From the NCBI GenBank assembly GCA_949357655.1, contig CASHTG010000019.1, positions 558,001 to 622,000 of the forward strand: a DNA stretch of 64,000 bases, read 5' to 3'. This DNA is from Parascedosporium putredinis (Eukaryota > Ascomycota > Sordariomycetes > Microascales > Microascaceae). Made by a program: the position numbers and the translations under genes. The notes beneath the pieces are model-generated. The model worked only from the letters and a program-made list of their open reading frames with translations, was not told the origin of the DNA and searched no databases. Positions 10,982 through 24,099 of this stretch are shown piece after piece. Position 1 is the stretch's first letter. Every line of letters begins with the position of its first letter.

Positions 10982-13900
10982 TTACTGCCCCTCGATCATG
11001 GACTTGACCTTTGACATACTGTAATGGTCCATGTTAGCAAGCTATTTTGCCGATAGTAAGGCGGGGAATACAATTTAACTTACAAGTCGTAAAAGGCAAA
11101 CTGGCTTGGAGAACTACCATATTGATAGATGAAGCGACTGGCCAAAAAGCTTCCGAATATGGCCCTCAGGTAGGCGTCGGGCACGCGTTGAATCATCTGG
11201 TCGAGACCGATCTCGCGTTGCAAGAGCTTCGGCAGAGCGTTTGCGAGAACACCGCGACGAATCGAGGTGTTGTCCCAGAGCTCAGAGTGTTGAAGTTCTT
11301 CATCTAGTTGAGTGATGGCGGCCGAGAGCTTGTCCGAAATGATGCAACGCGGTTCACCCGTCCTCGTGTGCTCGCTCCAGATGGCCTCGAACTCAAGATT
11401 GGCGTTCTGCCGAATCTTGGCTTGCACCTCCTTGACGTAGTCCTTGTAGAACTGCGGCGCCTCCCCAGTCTTGGCATCTACGCACATCTTGTCGACGAAA
11501 CTCTTGTCGTCAAATGACAAACTGGCCAGGACCTCCATCGAGGATGAAGTCACACCTCCCTTGTTGGCGCTAGCATCTTTGATAAGGACGCAACCGGCGG
11601 CTTCGAGACGAAGTTTAGCATCTTGCGTGATGAAAAGATTCGCACCCTCCACCATATAAGGGATCGTGCTGCGCCCATTCTTGATCAGCTTGTTCACTGA
11701 TACGACATCAATGGACTCGGGACGACCGCCGCAAGGAACAAAACAGTCGGTGAGGCCTGTATCGCGTAGATGGTATGTGTTGCGGAATGTGGTGCCGTTG
11801 GCGACCACCTCGCCGCTAGGAAGGGTGACGTTGGAATCGTCGCAAAGCACCCTGTATCCATCGATTGAGAGTTTCGATACGTCAAAGTTGTTGATCATGA
11901 CACGATTCTTGGCAAGTCGCAGAAGCTCTTGCTGGTCAATTCCGTTGGGATCGACAAGCACACCAGACCCGTCGATCACAGAGGTATACTTTTCGTTGCT
12001 CAGGAGGATTTCGTTGCTGCCGAGATCGCCGTCTGGGCCGCCGGTTTGCATCTTCCTGACCGTAGAAGGGTCAAGGTTGAGTTTGCGGTAGATGCCAGTC
12101 ACGTATTCGCGGACTCCGAGCGTCGTCATGCCATATGTATCATGAGGGATACCTCCCAACTTGGGCGACTTTCCTGTAAAGAAGGATTTCCACCAGGGGC
12201 TCCACGGATGCGGGCATGCTCCGTGGCCCAGTCAACGAGCTCGGCCGTATTCTCATCAGGACCCATGAATAGGATTTCTTCCTTTCCGTAGAGATCAACT
12301 AGAGGGTTCTTGATTCCGGGAGTCCGGGCAGGAAGGAGAAGATCGAGAATGCTGTCAATGTACTTTTCGAACGCTTCGCGAGCCTTGTCCTGCTGTTTGG
12401 GCTCCAGGAGGATGACGCCCTTGGCACCGCCTTCGGGAATGTCCTTGTTCTTGCGCTGCTGGGTGCTTGAGAGAGCATAATTCTCGTCAAAGAGGTTTCG
12501 GGCATTGTGCGCGTACGCCTCCTTGCTTCGGGACTTGACGATGCGGATACCTCCACGGGCAATATCCCTGAAGCGAAGATGGAAGCCTCGCGCCTCGCCA
12601 CAGAGGAACAAGAACATGCCATAAAGAGGGCTGGGGTACTCCGTGGAGGGAAGGAAAGAGGGATCAAGACGGAACGACAGGCCAACCTTGGTAGGTGTGA
12701 AGAAATTGGTCTTGAGAACCGAGTTATTGAACACACGGAACGCCGTCATGACCATCTCGTCATTTTCATTCGCCACAGTGGCAGAAATCGTTTCCTTGAG
12801 CTTGTCATCGGACATGGCGTCGAGAGCAAGCTTGGGGCTTCGGCGGCCGGAGTTGGTGCCATTGGTGCCATTGGTCTCGCTCACCTCCTCTGCAATTCCG
12901 AGGTGAGTGCTTGCAAAAGAGGCATAGAGGGCACGGAGGAGGCCGGGGTAAGACTTGATGATATCAAGGATATACTGAGGAGAGAATGTCTCTGTACGTA
13001 GTCGGCGCTTGAGCTTTGAGAGGATAGAGACTTGGGCATTGTCCTTGAGATCGAGTGTCTGCGAAAGAGTGACGTACTCGGAGCCCAGTCGGTTGAGGAA
13101 GTGCTGCACGAAAACCCACACGCAGTGACCGTAGATAGCCTCTTGGAGGCTGAGCTCTCCATTGGCGAACAAGCTGTGAAGTCTGTTGTGGGGCAGGCAG
13201 TACAGGAGAGAGATCTCCTTGGTGATTTGATGAATCGAATCCTCGAGAGGGGATAATTGCCTTCCAGATTCGTTGCCTGCTTAAGGTAGATGCACATGAC
13301 AGTGATGCCGTTTGAGAACTGCTCGACGTATTTGCGAGAGCTTGTTACTCCATAGTAGTGGTATAGGTCGCTGAGCTCCGAAAAGAGACCACGCGCGGTA
13401 CGGGTCCGGAACGCGAGGACCAACCGCTTCTCGTCGCTTCCTCCAAATCGAAGACTTCGATGACCGGGCCGGTTCGGGCGGCGGTGAGATCAATGATGCC
13501 CTGATATATTTGCTTGGTATTTTCGGTAGCCTTCTGCCAGAAGCCGTTGTCGGAGATGAGCTCGAGCCTCGTTTCCATCGGATCCGTGTCTTCAGGTGCC
13601 TGACGGAACTGGCACTGGTAGACGAAATAACACCGAAGGGTCGATTTTGAGGCAGGGCTGGCGCCGAGAGCACCGGGAGAGCGGAAGGTCTCAACCCTGA
13701 ACTTTGTTCTTCCGATGTGGTCAAGGTATTTGGACTCCAGCCTCTCCTCATACCTGGGGCCGTTCAGGACAGACTTTCCGGGCTCGCTCGTGTCGATATA
13801 GATGGCATGATCTTCCGCCTCCATATCGAGGCGAATCTCTTCGCGCTTATCCTCGCGGGCCAGGGCAGCGACCTTGGCGGCGTACAACGACGTGATTTGA

Positions 13901-14366
13901 CTAGCGATAGCCGTCGGCTTCTCGAGATTGAAGTATACATCATCAATCCCAAGCTTTTCATAGAAGAACTCAATCTGGTCGTCGACCTGAGAGGCTGGTA
14001 TCAAGCCAGCATCCTCAATGAGCTTCTTCACTATTGGAGACGAAAACCGATGCAAGTTAGAATATGTAACTCTTAGAGGCTGTCATTGAATGTGGCTCTG
14101 TACGTACCTTGCAGCTTTTGAACTGGCTTTTCCGCGAAAGTAGGCGCGACATATCCTAATGTCTGTTTTCTTACGGTGTGAGGGAGGCAGAGGTGAGATG
14201 GTTGGGGTGAAGGGCGGCGGCTGTGTTCTTGCTCGTCACGAAGGCCGGCGACAGCCTTGCTCAGAGGTAACGGTGACGCGCTAGACATTGTGATGCTGTC
14301 GAAAGGGTCAATGTAATCTGGAAAAGCGCTCAAAGACGGGTTAGCTACGACGGTCAACACAGACAT
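10982..14366 (-). CDS. gdh2: NAD-specific glutamate dehydrogenase (three frameshifts)
   Basis: This is the large fungal NAD-dependent glutamate dehydrogenase, which oxidises glutamate to 2-oxoglutarate and ammonium when amino acids serve as carbon or nitrogen source. Exon 1 is 14366-14108 and starts MSVLTVVANPSLSAF. Introns lie at 14107-14031 (GTACGT...TAG) and 11083-11019 (GTAAGT, with TGCTAAC branch site). The last exon encodes MSKVKSMIEGQ and a stop at 10982-10984. Family signatures include FRDIARGGIRIVKSRSKEAY, IPEGGAKGVILLEPKQQ, QTGGPDGDLGSNEI and NKGGVTSSSMEVLASL. The repaired length is about 1081 residues, near the family norm. Three breaks interrupt the frame, at about 13440 (a missing G in the GGG of an expected E-G-S-D), 13250 (C5 read as C4) and 12197 (C5 read as C4). 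Each is repaired by one added base, so assembly error is likelier than gene death. Confidence 0.95.
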
Positions 14367-17300
14367 CGTGGCTGATTCTTGGGAAGTTGGGGGTGAGTGA
14401 TAGATGTCAGGCTGTTCAAAGCTATGAAAGTGCTTTGGATAACGAGAGGGTGAGGAAGGTTTGGTAGAGAAGAGATCATTCCGATGCTTTTATATCCGGC
14501 ACTCTCCCTGTCTTTACGTTTCTTTTCTCACTTGAGAAGGCGTCATAGTGTCTTGGATAAGAGATTCATGCCTCTAGAAGAGGCTCAAAGAGGTGGCAAC
14601 TGATAAGAATGCCATAAGACCTAGACAACACGGCCACATACACCGCGTTATCTCGGAGATGAAGCCGCGGGGCAGCGGGCGGGCGGGCGGCTGGACTTCT
14701 TCACCGCCGCTTCGGGTGCTTTGGTACTGGACATTCCATTCCTTTGGACGCAAAGAGGAAACAAGGTAACAAGACATAAGAAAAAGAATTGAATCTTACT
14801 AGATATTTTTGAGATTGTTGGTTCGGTTTGGGAGCTACCTCGATGTTCTCTCGAGGTTCGTCAGAGAAAGGCTTCATTGAACTTTTGTTAGTGACGTCAT
14901 GGAACATATTCAGTAGTCCAGCAACCGTAGAAGGAAAGAAGACAAAAATATAAAACAAAAGAAAAGACAAAAAGGAAAAAGTAGGGAAAAAGAAAAAGAT
15001 GCCCCCAAACGCGAGTATCTCCCCTTCCTCTTAGAAAAGATTGATAGGTCTGGGAATATCCGGAAGGGAGGCACTTTTCTCAGACATTTGCCTTCGCAAG
15101 CAGGTTTCGTGTAAGCTGGATTTTGGTGGGCCAATGTTGCACGGCATCGGTTTCTCTCTTGCCCGCTACCATGCGAGATCGACCAAAGCCTAGGCCCGGA
15201 GGCTGGCTTGGACGAGAGAATACGATGAACATTGGCTCCCGCAGCTTCGAGTACCTGCAGTGGACGAGGGAAATTGTAGATAAAACATTGGTGACTCACC
15301 GATTAGAGGCACGGTTCAGCGAGCGCGTCCCGAGTAAGATATGCAAGGTGAGCTTCCAGAGATACGGGTAGCTGCAGCTCGGGCCGGGTGGTAGAGGGAT
15401 GGGGAGTTCCGGGGTTCGTTTAAGAGAGCAGTCTTGGTGGCTCACTGATAAGAACCGCGCACCAGGCAGGTCGGTGAGAGTACAGCTCAGGAATGGCTTT
15501 GGGGATGGCGGGTCGTAGATAGGGCCAAGGACGGTGATTGGTAGTGGGGATCGACTTCCTTGGGAATGGGATAGACGGGGTAGAGAAATGATTTAAAGAT
15601 GATGGCGGTTGCAGGTGAGGGATGGTGTGGTATAAGAAGGGTTCAGCAAGACCCTAGATCTTAGATCAGGGGCATCAAGGCCGAGGGTAGGGAAAAGTCT
15701 GTTTTTAGACTGGGCGCTGGGAGAGCTTTGTCAGGTTATTAGGCTCATGGAGCTATGTCGTGATGAAATCACCAGTCTGCACTGGGAGAGGAAAGAGGGG
15801 ATTGAGTTTTTATATGCAAACGTTTTCAGGGAAAATTTTGAAAAGAAAAAGAGCGAAAAGATACCCAACACGATGTATAGGTTTTCCGGCCAAGCTGGAG
15901 CTACCTGGCTGTTCGTGGTCGCCGAGCAGAACTTGCAAGTCTTTGCAAAAGATGTGGGCGGGGACTCATCACGATGGCGACAGAATTAAACGGTATGGGC
16001 CATGATGCGCGCGTGCAAGGTAGCTTGGGGCGCAATTGGGAAGCGCATTGGATCTGAACCGCCCCGCCGCCGCCGCCGGCAGAAGCCTCGAATCGTTGAG
16101 AAGAACACCGACGGTAGACATACAGGGGACCTGCGTTTTGGCAAAGCCTCAATTGGGTCCTCCCTGATGCTTGCAAACGCTATTTTTGCACGCAGCGTTA
16201 GAAACGCAACGATGGAGAGCCCGCCGAAACCGAGCATCCCGGGCCGTTCTTGCCAATGAACGATCCACCCTCGACACATTGGGGCATTTGATGCTCGAGA
16301 CCCTCCTGCTCATTGACCCTTCCACCTGAGGACTTGACTTGGGGAAGCACCCTCACACGCCCCAAGTATACTGTATGAGAGCCGAGTAGCGGACGGGTCC
16401 AGGAACCTGGCCCTGGCGTACACCCGTGTGACTGTCTACCTGGTACCCTGGGGCAAATTCGGCTTCGCGCAGGGGTATCCTGATCCTTGCCATTCAGGTA
16501 GTCTACCTGCCGCGTGGGTGTAGGTACTGGCCACTGAGAAGCTGCGGTCACATGTCATGTGAGCGTGACATGATCCTGCCCCGACCTCATCGGGGGCCAC
16601 GGATCAGCTCCTTTCCCCGTTCAACAGAACGAGAAAACCCCTTCTCGTCCCAGTCATCGGCTATCGTCGACATTGGGCAATGGATGGTGGCTCTGAAGTT
16701 TTCGATGCCCAAAAGAACGGGGTTTCAAAGGAAGGCGGCTCGCACATCTTACCCGTCATTTCTTGACTAATTGTAGTGCTACCTTGCCCAAGATGGTCCC
16801 CGGCGTTTCTTGACATCGCCATGCCGTGAGTTGAATGCTCCTATATCCCTCTCTCCTCAGGCTATGGCAAGAGGAGAGTGGCCTGCCCGTGGCCGAAATC
16901 CGAATACCGATGGGACGAGCCTTCAATTTCGCCGGGCTTGGCCGCCGTATCAGATGATTGCTCGGCGGCGAGGGCTGGAGTAGGCCTCCCGTGGAACCCG
17001 CAACGCTTCCGAAAGTGGCTCCCGTACAGACACGCTGGGGTTTGGAGCCGCGTATCTTAGTTGCCATCAAAGGACCAAACACGAGCCTAGACTAGAGCCC
17101 CGAAGTTTTCGATTGATCAGCTCTAGTAACAGCTTCGTATCCAATGGATCCAATTGATCCATCCATTGCTTGCTTTGTCTTGCGTTCGCTTTCCACCCTC
17201 CACCCTCCCTTGCCGCTGTAATCTTGGTCCTGGGGGCAACTTTTCCAAACGCTTTTCTCATCCCAGATCCTCATTCCCAGACCCATGTTTCGCTCGGATA

Positions 17301-18595
17301 ATTTCTGGACTGCCTTGTCTTGCTGGTCTAATTATTGGTCAAATGCTTTCTATTTGATTATTCAAGGTTGAGGTCTCGTGGCTGTAATAGCACGTAAGCT
17401 GCTATAGTCCGAGTGACCAACCTCCACTATTTGGAGTCACCGACAACTTTTTCAGGTACCTGACCTGGCAACCTGGCTTTGGCTAGTTTCTATTATGTTG
17501 TGTGGCAAGCAGCAAGTACCAGCCGCTCCGGGAACCCCGTAAAAGAGCCGCTCGTCAGCGCCTTCCTCCCAGGATTGCCTGGAGCAGCGTCCTGCCGTGA
17601 TCTAAACCTTCATTCTAATAATAATGGCGCTAGGGTATTGAGCCTCCTTTTGGGGGCACTGGAGAGATCTGGCAGCGTCAGCTTTGTCCGTTCTTCATGG
17701 CGATGAGTCAAATCTCAAACGGACCGCCCGGTTTCCCTGTCGCTGAGATGGAATCTCAACAACTCTGGGGCATGAACCTGGGAGACTGCCGCGTGACACA
17801 CCCGCACTGCTTGGGACCCTTTCCGGCCGGTCTGCTGCGTCTCATCCGCGCCTGCCTCCACACTTTTTGCAAGCCCCCAGCATCGTGAGCTTCACCGTCG
17901 AAACTAGTGAATCATACAAGGTACCTCCGGTGTCCCGGAAATGCCAAGTGTCTCCTATTCTACTTTCCTCTCCACTTATCCCCCTTTCTTTTTTCCTTCT
18001 TTTTATTGAGGGACAATGAACATTTACTTTCAGCAATTCTAGGGGAGAGCGCTCACCCCAACCGGCCCTGTCTAGCATCAATGGCCTCACTCGCCCTCGG
18101 GAAGCTGTCGAACTCTATTGCCTCCAGGTAGAGCCCACCAAGCGATGGGCTGCCATGGCCCCGTGGCGGTTGCACTCCGAACTAGGTTCGCCCAAACTAC
18201 GGTTGGCGGCTAGATTTGCAAATCAACACTGAGTTATCATAGTTGGCTTTACCTTGGAAGTTGAGATTCACGTTTGATACCTCTCCAAGACGGTCTGGGT
18301 TGCTCCATTCTTCTATTGACACGACTGGCGCTGGCTAGTCTAGTAGATTTCGGTGTGTAGTCTGGGTGCAGGTCTGGAAAGTCCGCATCCCTTGAACGCA
18401 ACGCCAGGCCAAATAGTCCATTCATTTGCCTTGGGACAACGTCGTGCGTCTTTGGAGACCTCTCGATGGATTCGGATCCCTTGATGGCAAGGTTCGCGCA
18501 GTGCTGTCAAGGGGGTAAAAAAATCTGGGGGACCTCATGACGAGGCACGAGCCAATTCCATGCAGGGGCAAGTAGCATCTGGGCCAGAGCACAAC

Positions 18596-18608
18596 CACAC
18601 ACACACAC
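18596..18608 (+). repeat. CA dinucleotide microsatellite
   Basis: Six and a half CA units in the gene-free block. Confidence 0.85.
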
Positions 18609-21600
18609 GTGCGTCCCCGCTGAGATTGGCGAATGACTGGGGGGCGAGTTAAGACAACCCGAGCCTATTGATGGCTAGCTAGAAACCACTGATCCGTCCA
18701 TGGATCGGACAATTGGAATCCGGCTACTCTAGCTCAACCCCGCGATTTGGCCTTGTGGCCGACCCTGCACAACTTACCGCCTGGCAGCTAGCTGGCTGTG
18801 CTGCCACCCTGCCCCTCTTCGCACCACGGACGGCGTCCACCAGCGGCCCTGTGCCCCCTAACTGCAGCCCGATTCGAGGTCAGCTTGATATGTTGTCACG
18901 GGGCTTGACGGTGGCCGTCTACTGTGCCATGCCTGGGAATCCAAGCAAGTCCTGGGCAGCACGAATCAAATGTGGACTGTGTTCATCAACCGCCAAACAC
19001 GTCAGAGGTGGTTGAGCGTATTTTCAATGTTCCCAGGAAACGGAGACGACGGGAAGAAGTCAGGATTCCCGAATAGTGCAATCTATCCGTTGAGTCACGA
19101 ATGCAACTTGGCTACCACCATCAATAGTGCCTGGACAACTTGATTGATGTCTGCATCAAATTCAGGGCTATTACTTCAGATGATGGTGCGAGTTACAATC
19201 GAGGGCGACTGGAGGGTCTCTACTCCAGATCCAACGGCCGGTTTAGGCTCGTACTCAGATTGACCTAGTTTGTCTACTTTACTCACGTAGGCTATTCTTT
19301 CCCTTGCATTCCCATTCTTGGCCTCTCCTTGTCCGCCTCCACTCCCGCGCTATTAGACGCGTTTACACTCAACACTTGTCCAACGGCGATTGGAAGCGGA
19401 CGGCTCCCCGGCTCAACAGCTGATGCTTGCATCTGGAGTTTGATGTGGCTAGCTTTTGCATATCTCCGCCAAGGTCGAAGCATCAGTCCGAGTCCGTGGT
19501 GGGCCCGGGTCTGATACCCGAGTCGCCTCTCGGACTGTGCCCGGCGGTGTATCCATTCAATGCGTTCTTCCGGATCCGTTAAGTCGGCGCAGCCAACGCG
19601 TCAGAACCCTCGGTGAATACTGAATACAGCTGGCGATTAGAAAGGCATGACCTGTCATGCTGTCTTTTTCTTCTCCTTTTTCTTCCCTCTCGATAACATG
19701 CTGTTGGGCCTTGACACTTTTCGATGGGCTCGTGGGCACTTAGTCGGACTACAATGCTGCGGAAATCTCAGACTTTCTCCGGGCGGATACATCTACCGTT
19801 TGAGGAATATGGCCTAGGAAAGTATTGCAGTAACGGTATCCAAGCGGCTGCCGGTCTGGTGTCAAGCGTCGCTCGATCTGGGGGAATTCCCAGGATCGTG
19901 TCCCCGACCGCCATTCTAAGAAACATGAAAGTTTTCGGTACGATTGCGTAAGGAGCCACACAGACCCGCATTAGCCTCTTAGGCGTAAGCACCGTGAACG
20001 TGATGGTCTATTGAGCTTTTGAAACATGCTTTCTATCTGGGATGCCTTGAATTCGGCCTCAATGTCCACTGCTGAATTGGTCAACATCAGTCACGCCTCG
20101 CTCCTGCATCGATCGACTCTATCCTCTTGGGCTTGACGCGAAGTGGGTGGATCAATGGAATGATCCAGGACGACGATAGAAGAGGTAGGAGTCCAATGGT
20201 TGAGGCTACTTTCTTTTTGGGCAGGAAGGTTGGAAGCGAGAGCAGAGCTTCATTGATCTATCTTTGTCTACCTGTATCCCCCCTCCTTTATTTTTTTCTA
20301 GAACAAGGCAGGTGCAGGGGATGGCGATCTCCCCTCCTCTATCGACAAAAGTCCCAACAGGTGTGCGGTTTGTTGAATGGATTTTTTTCCTTTTCTAATT
20401 TCGTTACCTTCATTCTAGAAATACGTCTTCTTGTGCTAAATACAATAGCTGCCTTGGCTGCGAAGCTTTCGGTGGTGTGCAACACAGCACGACGCCGCCC
20501 CCTGCCGGGGCCGGAAAGCGGAAGGTCGGCGTCCAAACCGAGCCCCAAAAGCGTCTGGTGTGGGCACCAGACCCAGAGCCGGAAGGGGCATGCCTTGCCA
20601 GCGCCCCACCACCACCTACCCCTCGCGCTCGCTGGGGTATTACCGGCCGGTGCGACACAACAAGAAGTATTAAGCTGCAGGCTTGACTAGTTTGGTCAAA
20701 ATATCCCTGGGTAACAGGAAAACGGGCACAGTGCCAACGTCAAGGGGCGTTGCGATATCTTGGAATGGCAACCGAAGCTATCCGGTTCGTGCTAGGTCGT
20801 CAGGTACCACGTCCCTTCCTCTCTTGTTTGTGTTGAAAGAATTTTTTTCTTGCCAACAGCTTGAAGGCAGGTGATTTCGAAGAGTTGGAAAGAACCGCCA
20901 AGTGGCCTCCTGATGACTTGAATTGGAGACCTAGGAGCAGGGGAAGCGGGGCATCGTGGCAGGTACGAGTTGCAGGAACCTGCTTGCAAGGTTATCTAAG
21001 ACACTCCAGCTGGCCTTGATACCTCTACGCTAGGGTTATTAGACAAACATTTTGCATCATTGTCTTCAAGCTTCAAAGGATGGGCGGGATCGTGATGACG
21101 CCTGTTATCTATGAGCTGCCTCGAGGGAAAGCAACATCTGGAACATGAGCGTGACACCAGGTATCTGAGAACTAGGTGACGTGACGGGTGAACTTGCACC
21201 GCAAAGTGGATTCCCAGCTCTCACCTTTCAAGGGCTAGAGATCGTGGCTTCCTCGAGCATGTTTCATCCTCCTCTGGTGGTTTCTGTTCCTTCGTTGTTC
21301 CTTTACTTAAGCTAGGAAAACTTATTCAAGTTTAGGAAGCTCGCACTCGGTTATCAGATGTGGCAGTGCAAGGTTGAAGATGAATATCAAAAGGGCCATC
21401 GGCCAAAGTGTCCACGATCGAGTAACCGCCATGAGAAAAGACGAACCCTGTCTAGCCAACGTTCTCCTCATCCGTAGGTTTTTGGATAATTTCTGCTCCG
21501 CCCCTACCCCTTTGACAAGAAATTTCTTCCTTTCTTTGTTTTCTTCCCGCGGAACCTCACCGCATTTCGAGGGCTTTTCGACAGGTTGGTATGACACCCG

Positions 21601-21624
21601 AGCACTCGCAAAAGAACCTTTCAC

Positions 21625-21647
21625 GATCGGGATCGGGATCGGGATCG
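21625..21647 (+). repeat. GATCGG hexamer tandem repeat
   Basis: Three full GATCGG units plus a partial fourth. On the minus strand it would read as alternating Pro-Ile, but no gene is supported. Confidence 0.85.
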
Positions 21648-22492
21648 AGTACAAGTTCATTTAGTCGAGAGAGGGCAATAATCCTTCTCCAAGATGATTC
21701 TAGAAACTGATAGATGGATCGAGGGCGCTGGCCACCCTCGGTTGGACTCCTCTATCGGGTAGGTACAATACTTTTGAAATGGGAAGGGGATCTCCGCGTT
21801 ACCACGGCCATCATCCTGGACTTGGAGGACGCGGCAACTCGCGGCAATTGGCGCTTCAAGCTCGAGAGAAGGAGTTCTGGAGGACCCACGGGTCGGGCGC
21901 GATCCCCACACAGCGGAGTCTAGGTCTGGGGCATAAAGTGGTCAAAATATCGCTTTTTGATTTTCCGCTGCTTGGGTTTCGAGATGTAACAATTGGCCCT
22001 TGAGAAACACCGTACCCGTTTGACTCGAAGCAGTGAGAAGCAGTGATCTCTGGTTTCCCAAGATTCCTAGACAATTCCCGCTTTAATCCTCAATTTTCAA
22101 CCTCTTATCCCCCACTCGCCGGCTGAAGGAAACGGACGGAGAAAGCAGATCGACAGCTCCAAGCCCCACCCGTCCTCAGGCCCGTTTGGTCCTCCTTCTT
22201 TTTTTTTTTCTTCCATTGCCCCTCGTTCACTCTTTTCCCATTGCCCTATCACCGCCTGCCGGGAAACGACCCCGCCATACATTCCGCACGGTACTTGGCG
22301 CGGTACACATCGCATCACCCAAGCCTTTGTCTTTGCTCGTTTTGCGCCTTGCAGGAGTATACCTGACAGGTATCTCGCGCACCCCACCTTGATCTTAAGC
22401 AAGAGAGGTAAAAGCAGACGGCCAAAAGGTAGAAAAACGAAAGACGCAGTGAAAGGGAAAAAGAAAACTAACAGCAAAAGGAAGCACCCGCC

Positions 22493-24099
22493 ATGGCTGG
22501 AACCGATACGTTCTCGAGGGAGCACGCGGCCTCCCTGGACCAAAATGACGCTCTAAATTTCACGAGGGACGAGTTCATCATCCCGACGAAAGCCGAGGCG
22601 TTGAGCAAATCCTTGCCCAAGAGAGGTACGTAGAGTCAACGCACCCCATTCTCCCCAGCCCTTTCAACCCTCTCCTCAGTCACGCCGAGGTGGGCCTACC
22701 TTGTTTTATTCTAGAACATCTTAGCCATTCCCCTCCCTTGGTTCCTGAATCACGAGAGACTTGCGAACTAGGCTGACACAAGCATGGATATATATGACTT
22801 GCAGGTGCTGACAGCACCGTGGCCGATCAAAGCCAGGGGATGACGGCAGGCCGTGTACCTATCTTGTGGGAAACTCGCTCGGCCTTCAGCCGAAGCGCAC
22901 CCTTACGAGGGTCAAGCAGTATCTCGACACATGGGCGACCCAGGGCGTCCAGGGTCACTTCAAGCCTCTTGACGGCACCCCGCTGCCAACGTGGCTTGAT
23001 GCCGATGATAGGGCTGCGCAGATGATGGCCCCGTGGTTGGTGCACAGGTCGAAGAAGTGGCCGTGATGCAGACGCTGACGGCAAACATCCACTTTCTCAT
23101 GTCGGCGTTTTACAAGCCGGACAAGAATGCCAGGCACAAAATCATTCTCGAGGCCAAGGCGTTCCCTAGCGACCACTTCTTGGTCGAGACCCAGATCAGG
23201 CACCACGGTCTTTCTACAGAGGACTCCATGGTACTTATCGAGCCCAAGAGTTGGGACAGGCCACTCCTCACCACGGATTCTATCCTCTCCGTGATTGAGG
23301 AACACGCCTCCACCACCGCGCTCCTGCTTCTTCCTGGGATCCAGTACTACACGGGCCAGCTGATGGACATTCCCAAGATCACGGCCTTTGCGAGGGAACG
23401 TGGCATCTTTGTTATCTGGGACCTCGCTCATGCTGCGGGTAATGTCGAGCTGAAGTTGCACGATTGGGACGTAGACGCGGCGGCGTGGTGCACTTACAAG
23501 TACCTTAACGCAGGCCCGGGCTGCATTGCCGGCTTGTTTGTGCATTCTCGCAATAGTGCTGTGACCACAAAGGTGGAGGAGGAGCGATCGGAGAATGGTT
23601 ATGCCAACCGTCTAGCAGGGTGGTGGGGCAATGACAAGGCCTCCCGGTTCGTCATGGCTAACAAGTTTCATCCGGCGGCCGGCGCCTCGGGGTTCCAGAT
23701 CAGTAACCCCAGCATCATTGACATCACCACCGTCTGCGCCTCTCTAGAGATTTACGAGCTGGCAGGCGGCATTGGAAAGCTAAGGAGAAGTCCAAGAGGT
23801 TGACGGCATACCTCGAAAACTTGCTCAATAACATGCCCAAGGAGCAGCGCGCGCTGTTCACGCAAATCACCTCGACCAACCCCGATGAGCGCGGTGCTCA
23901 ACTTAGTATCCTTCTCTCCCCAGGCCTGTTGAACACTGTGATGGAGGAGCTCGAGAAGGAAGGTGTGTTTGTTGACGAGAGAAAGCCCGACGTCATTCGC
24001 ATCGCTCCTGCGCCTTTGTACAACACTTTTGAGGACTGCTTTACCTTCGTCGAGGTGTTTACCCATGCGCTTCAAGTGGCTAATTCTCGGAAGGCGTAG
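22493..24099 (+). CDS. bna5: Kynureninase (three frameshifts)
   Basis: This is kynureninase, a PLP enzyme that cleaves kynurenine and 3-hydroxykynurenine to (3-hydroxy)anthranilate and alanine in tryptophan degradation and de novo NAD synthesis. Exon 1 (22493-22625) starts MAGTDTFSREHAASLDQND. One intron (22626-22804, GTACGT...GCAG) follows KSLPKR. Signatures include TYLVGNSLGLQPKR, WATQGVQGHFKPL, LPTWLDADDRAAQMMAP, LEAKAFPSDHF, IWDLAHAAGNVELKLHDW and the expected PLP-lysine segment AWCTYKYLNAGPGC. The end is HALQVANSRKA. The frame breaks at 22836-22839 (G5 read as G4), 23029-23032 (C5 read as C4, before VVGAQVEEVAVMQTLTAN) and 23784-23785 (GGG read as GG, in KLREKSKRLTAYLE). Adding one base at each site restores a full-length family member of about 475 residues. 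Confidence 0.95.

Larger units (their letters stand above)
14367..22492. other. 8.1 kb without a recognised gene between divergent genes
   Basis: This spacer separates the divergent gdh2 and kynureninase genes and includes both promoters. The gdh2 promoter side has pyrimidine-rich blocks. No open frame carries a recognisable domain. The longest, a 187-codon plus-strand frame at 20127-20690, has no motif, a poly-Phe segment from a T run and no plausible splicing. Base composition is not AT-rich, so this is not an obvious RIP-mutated transposon block. A CA microsatellite (18596) and a hexamer repeat (21625) are listed separately. It could hold long non-coding RNAs or rapidly evolving genes that I cannot see. 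Confidence 0.5.

Noticed and set aside
10982..14366. Reading gdh2 as a pseudogene because of three frameshifts.
   Set aside because: All three are one-base contractions of short G/C runs with conserved sequence resuming at once, and the same pattern affects other essential genes.
20127..20690. A 187-codon plus-strand frame in the gene-free block.
   Set aside because: No recognisable domain, no start context or splice support, and low-complexity stretches.
14367..22492. RIP-mutated transposon remnants as an explanation for the long spacer.
   Set aside because: The sequence is not AT-rich and no transposase, reverse transcriptase or LTR motif was seen, unlike the recognisable relic at 61.5-62.6 kb.
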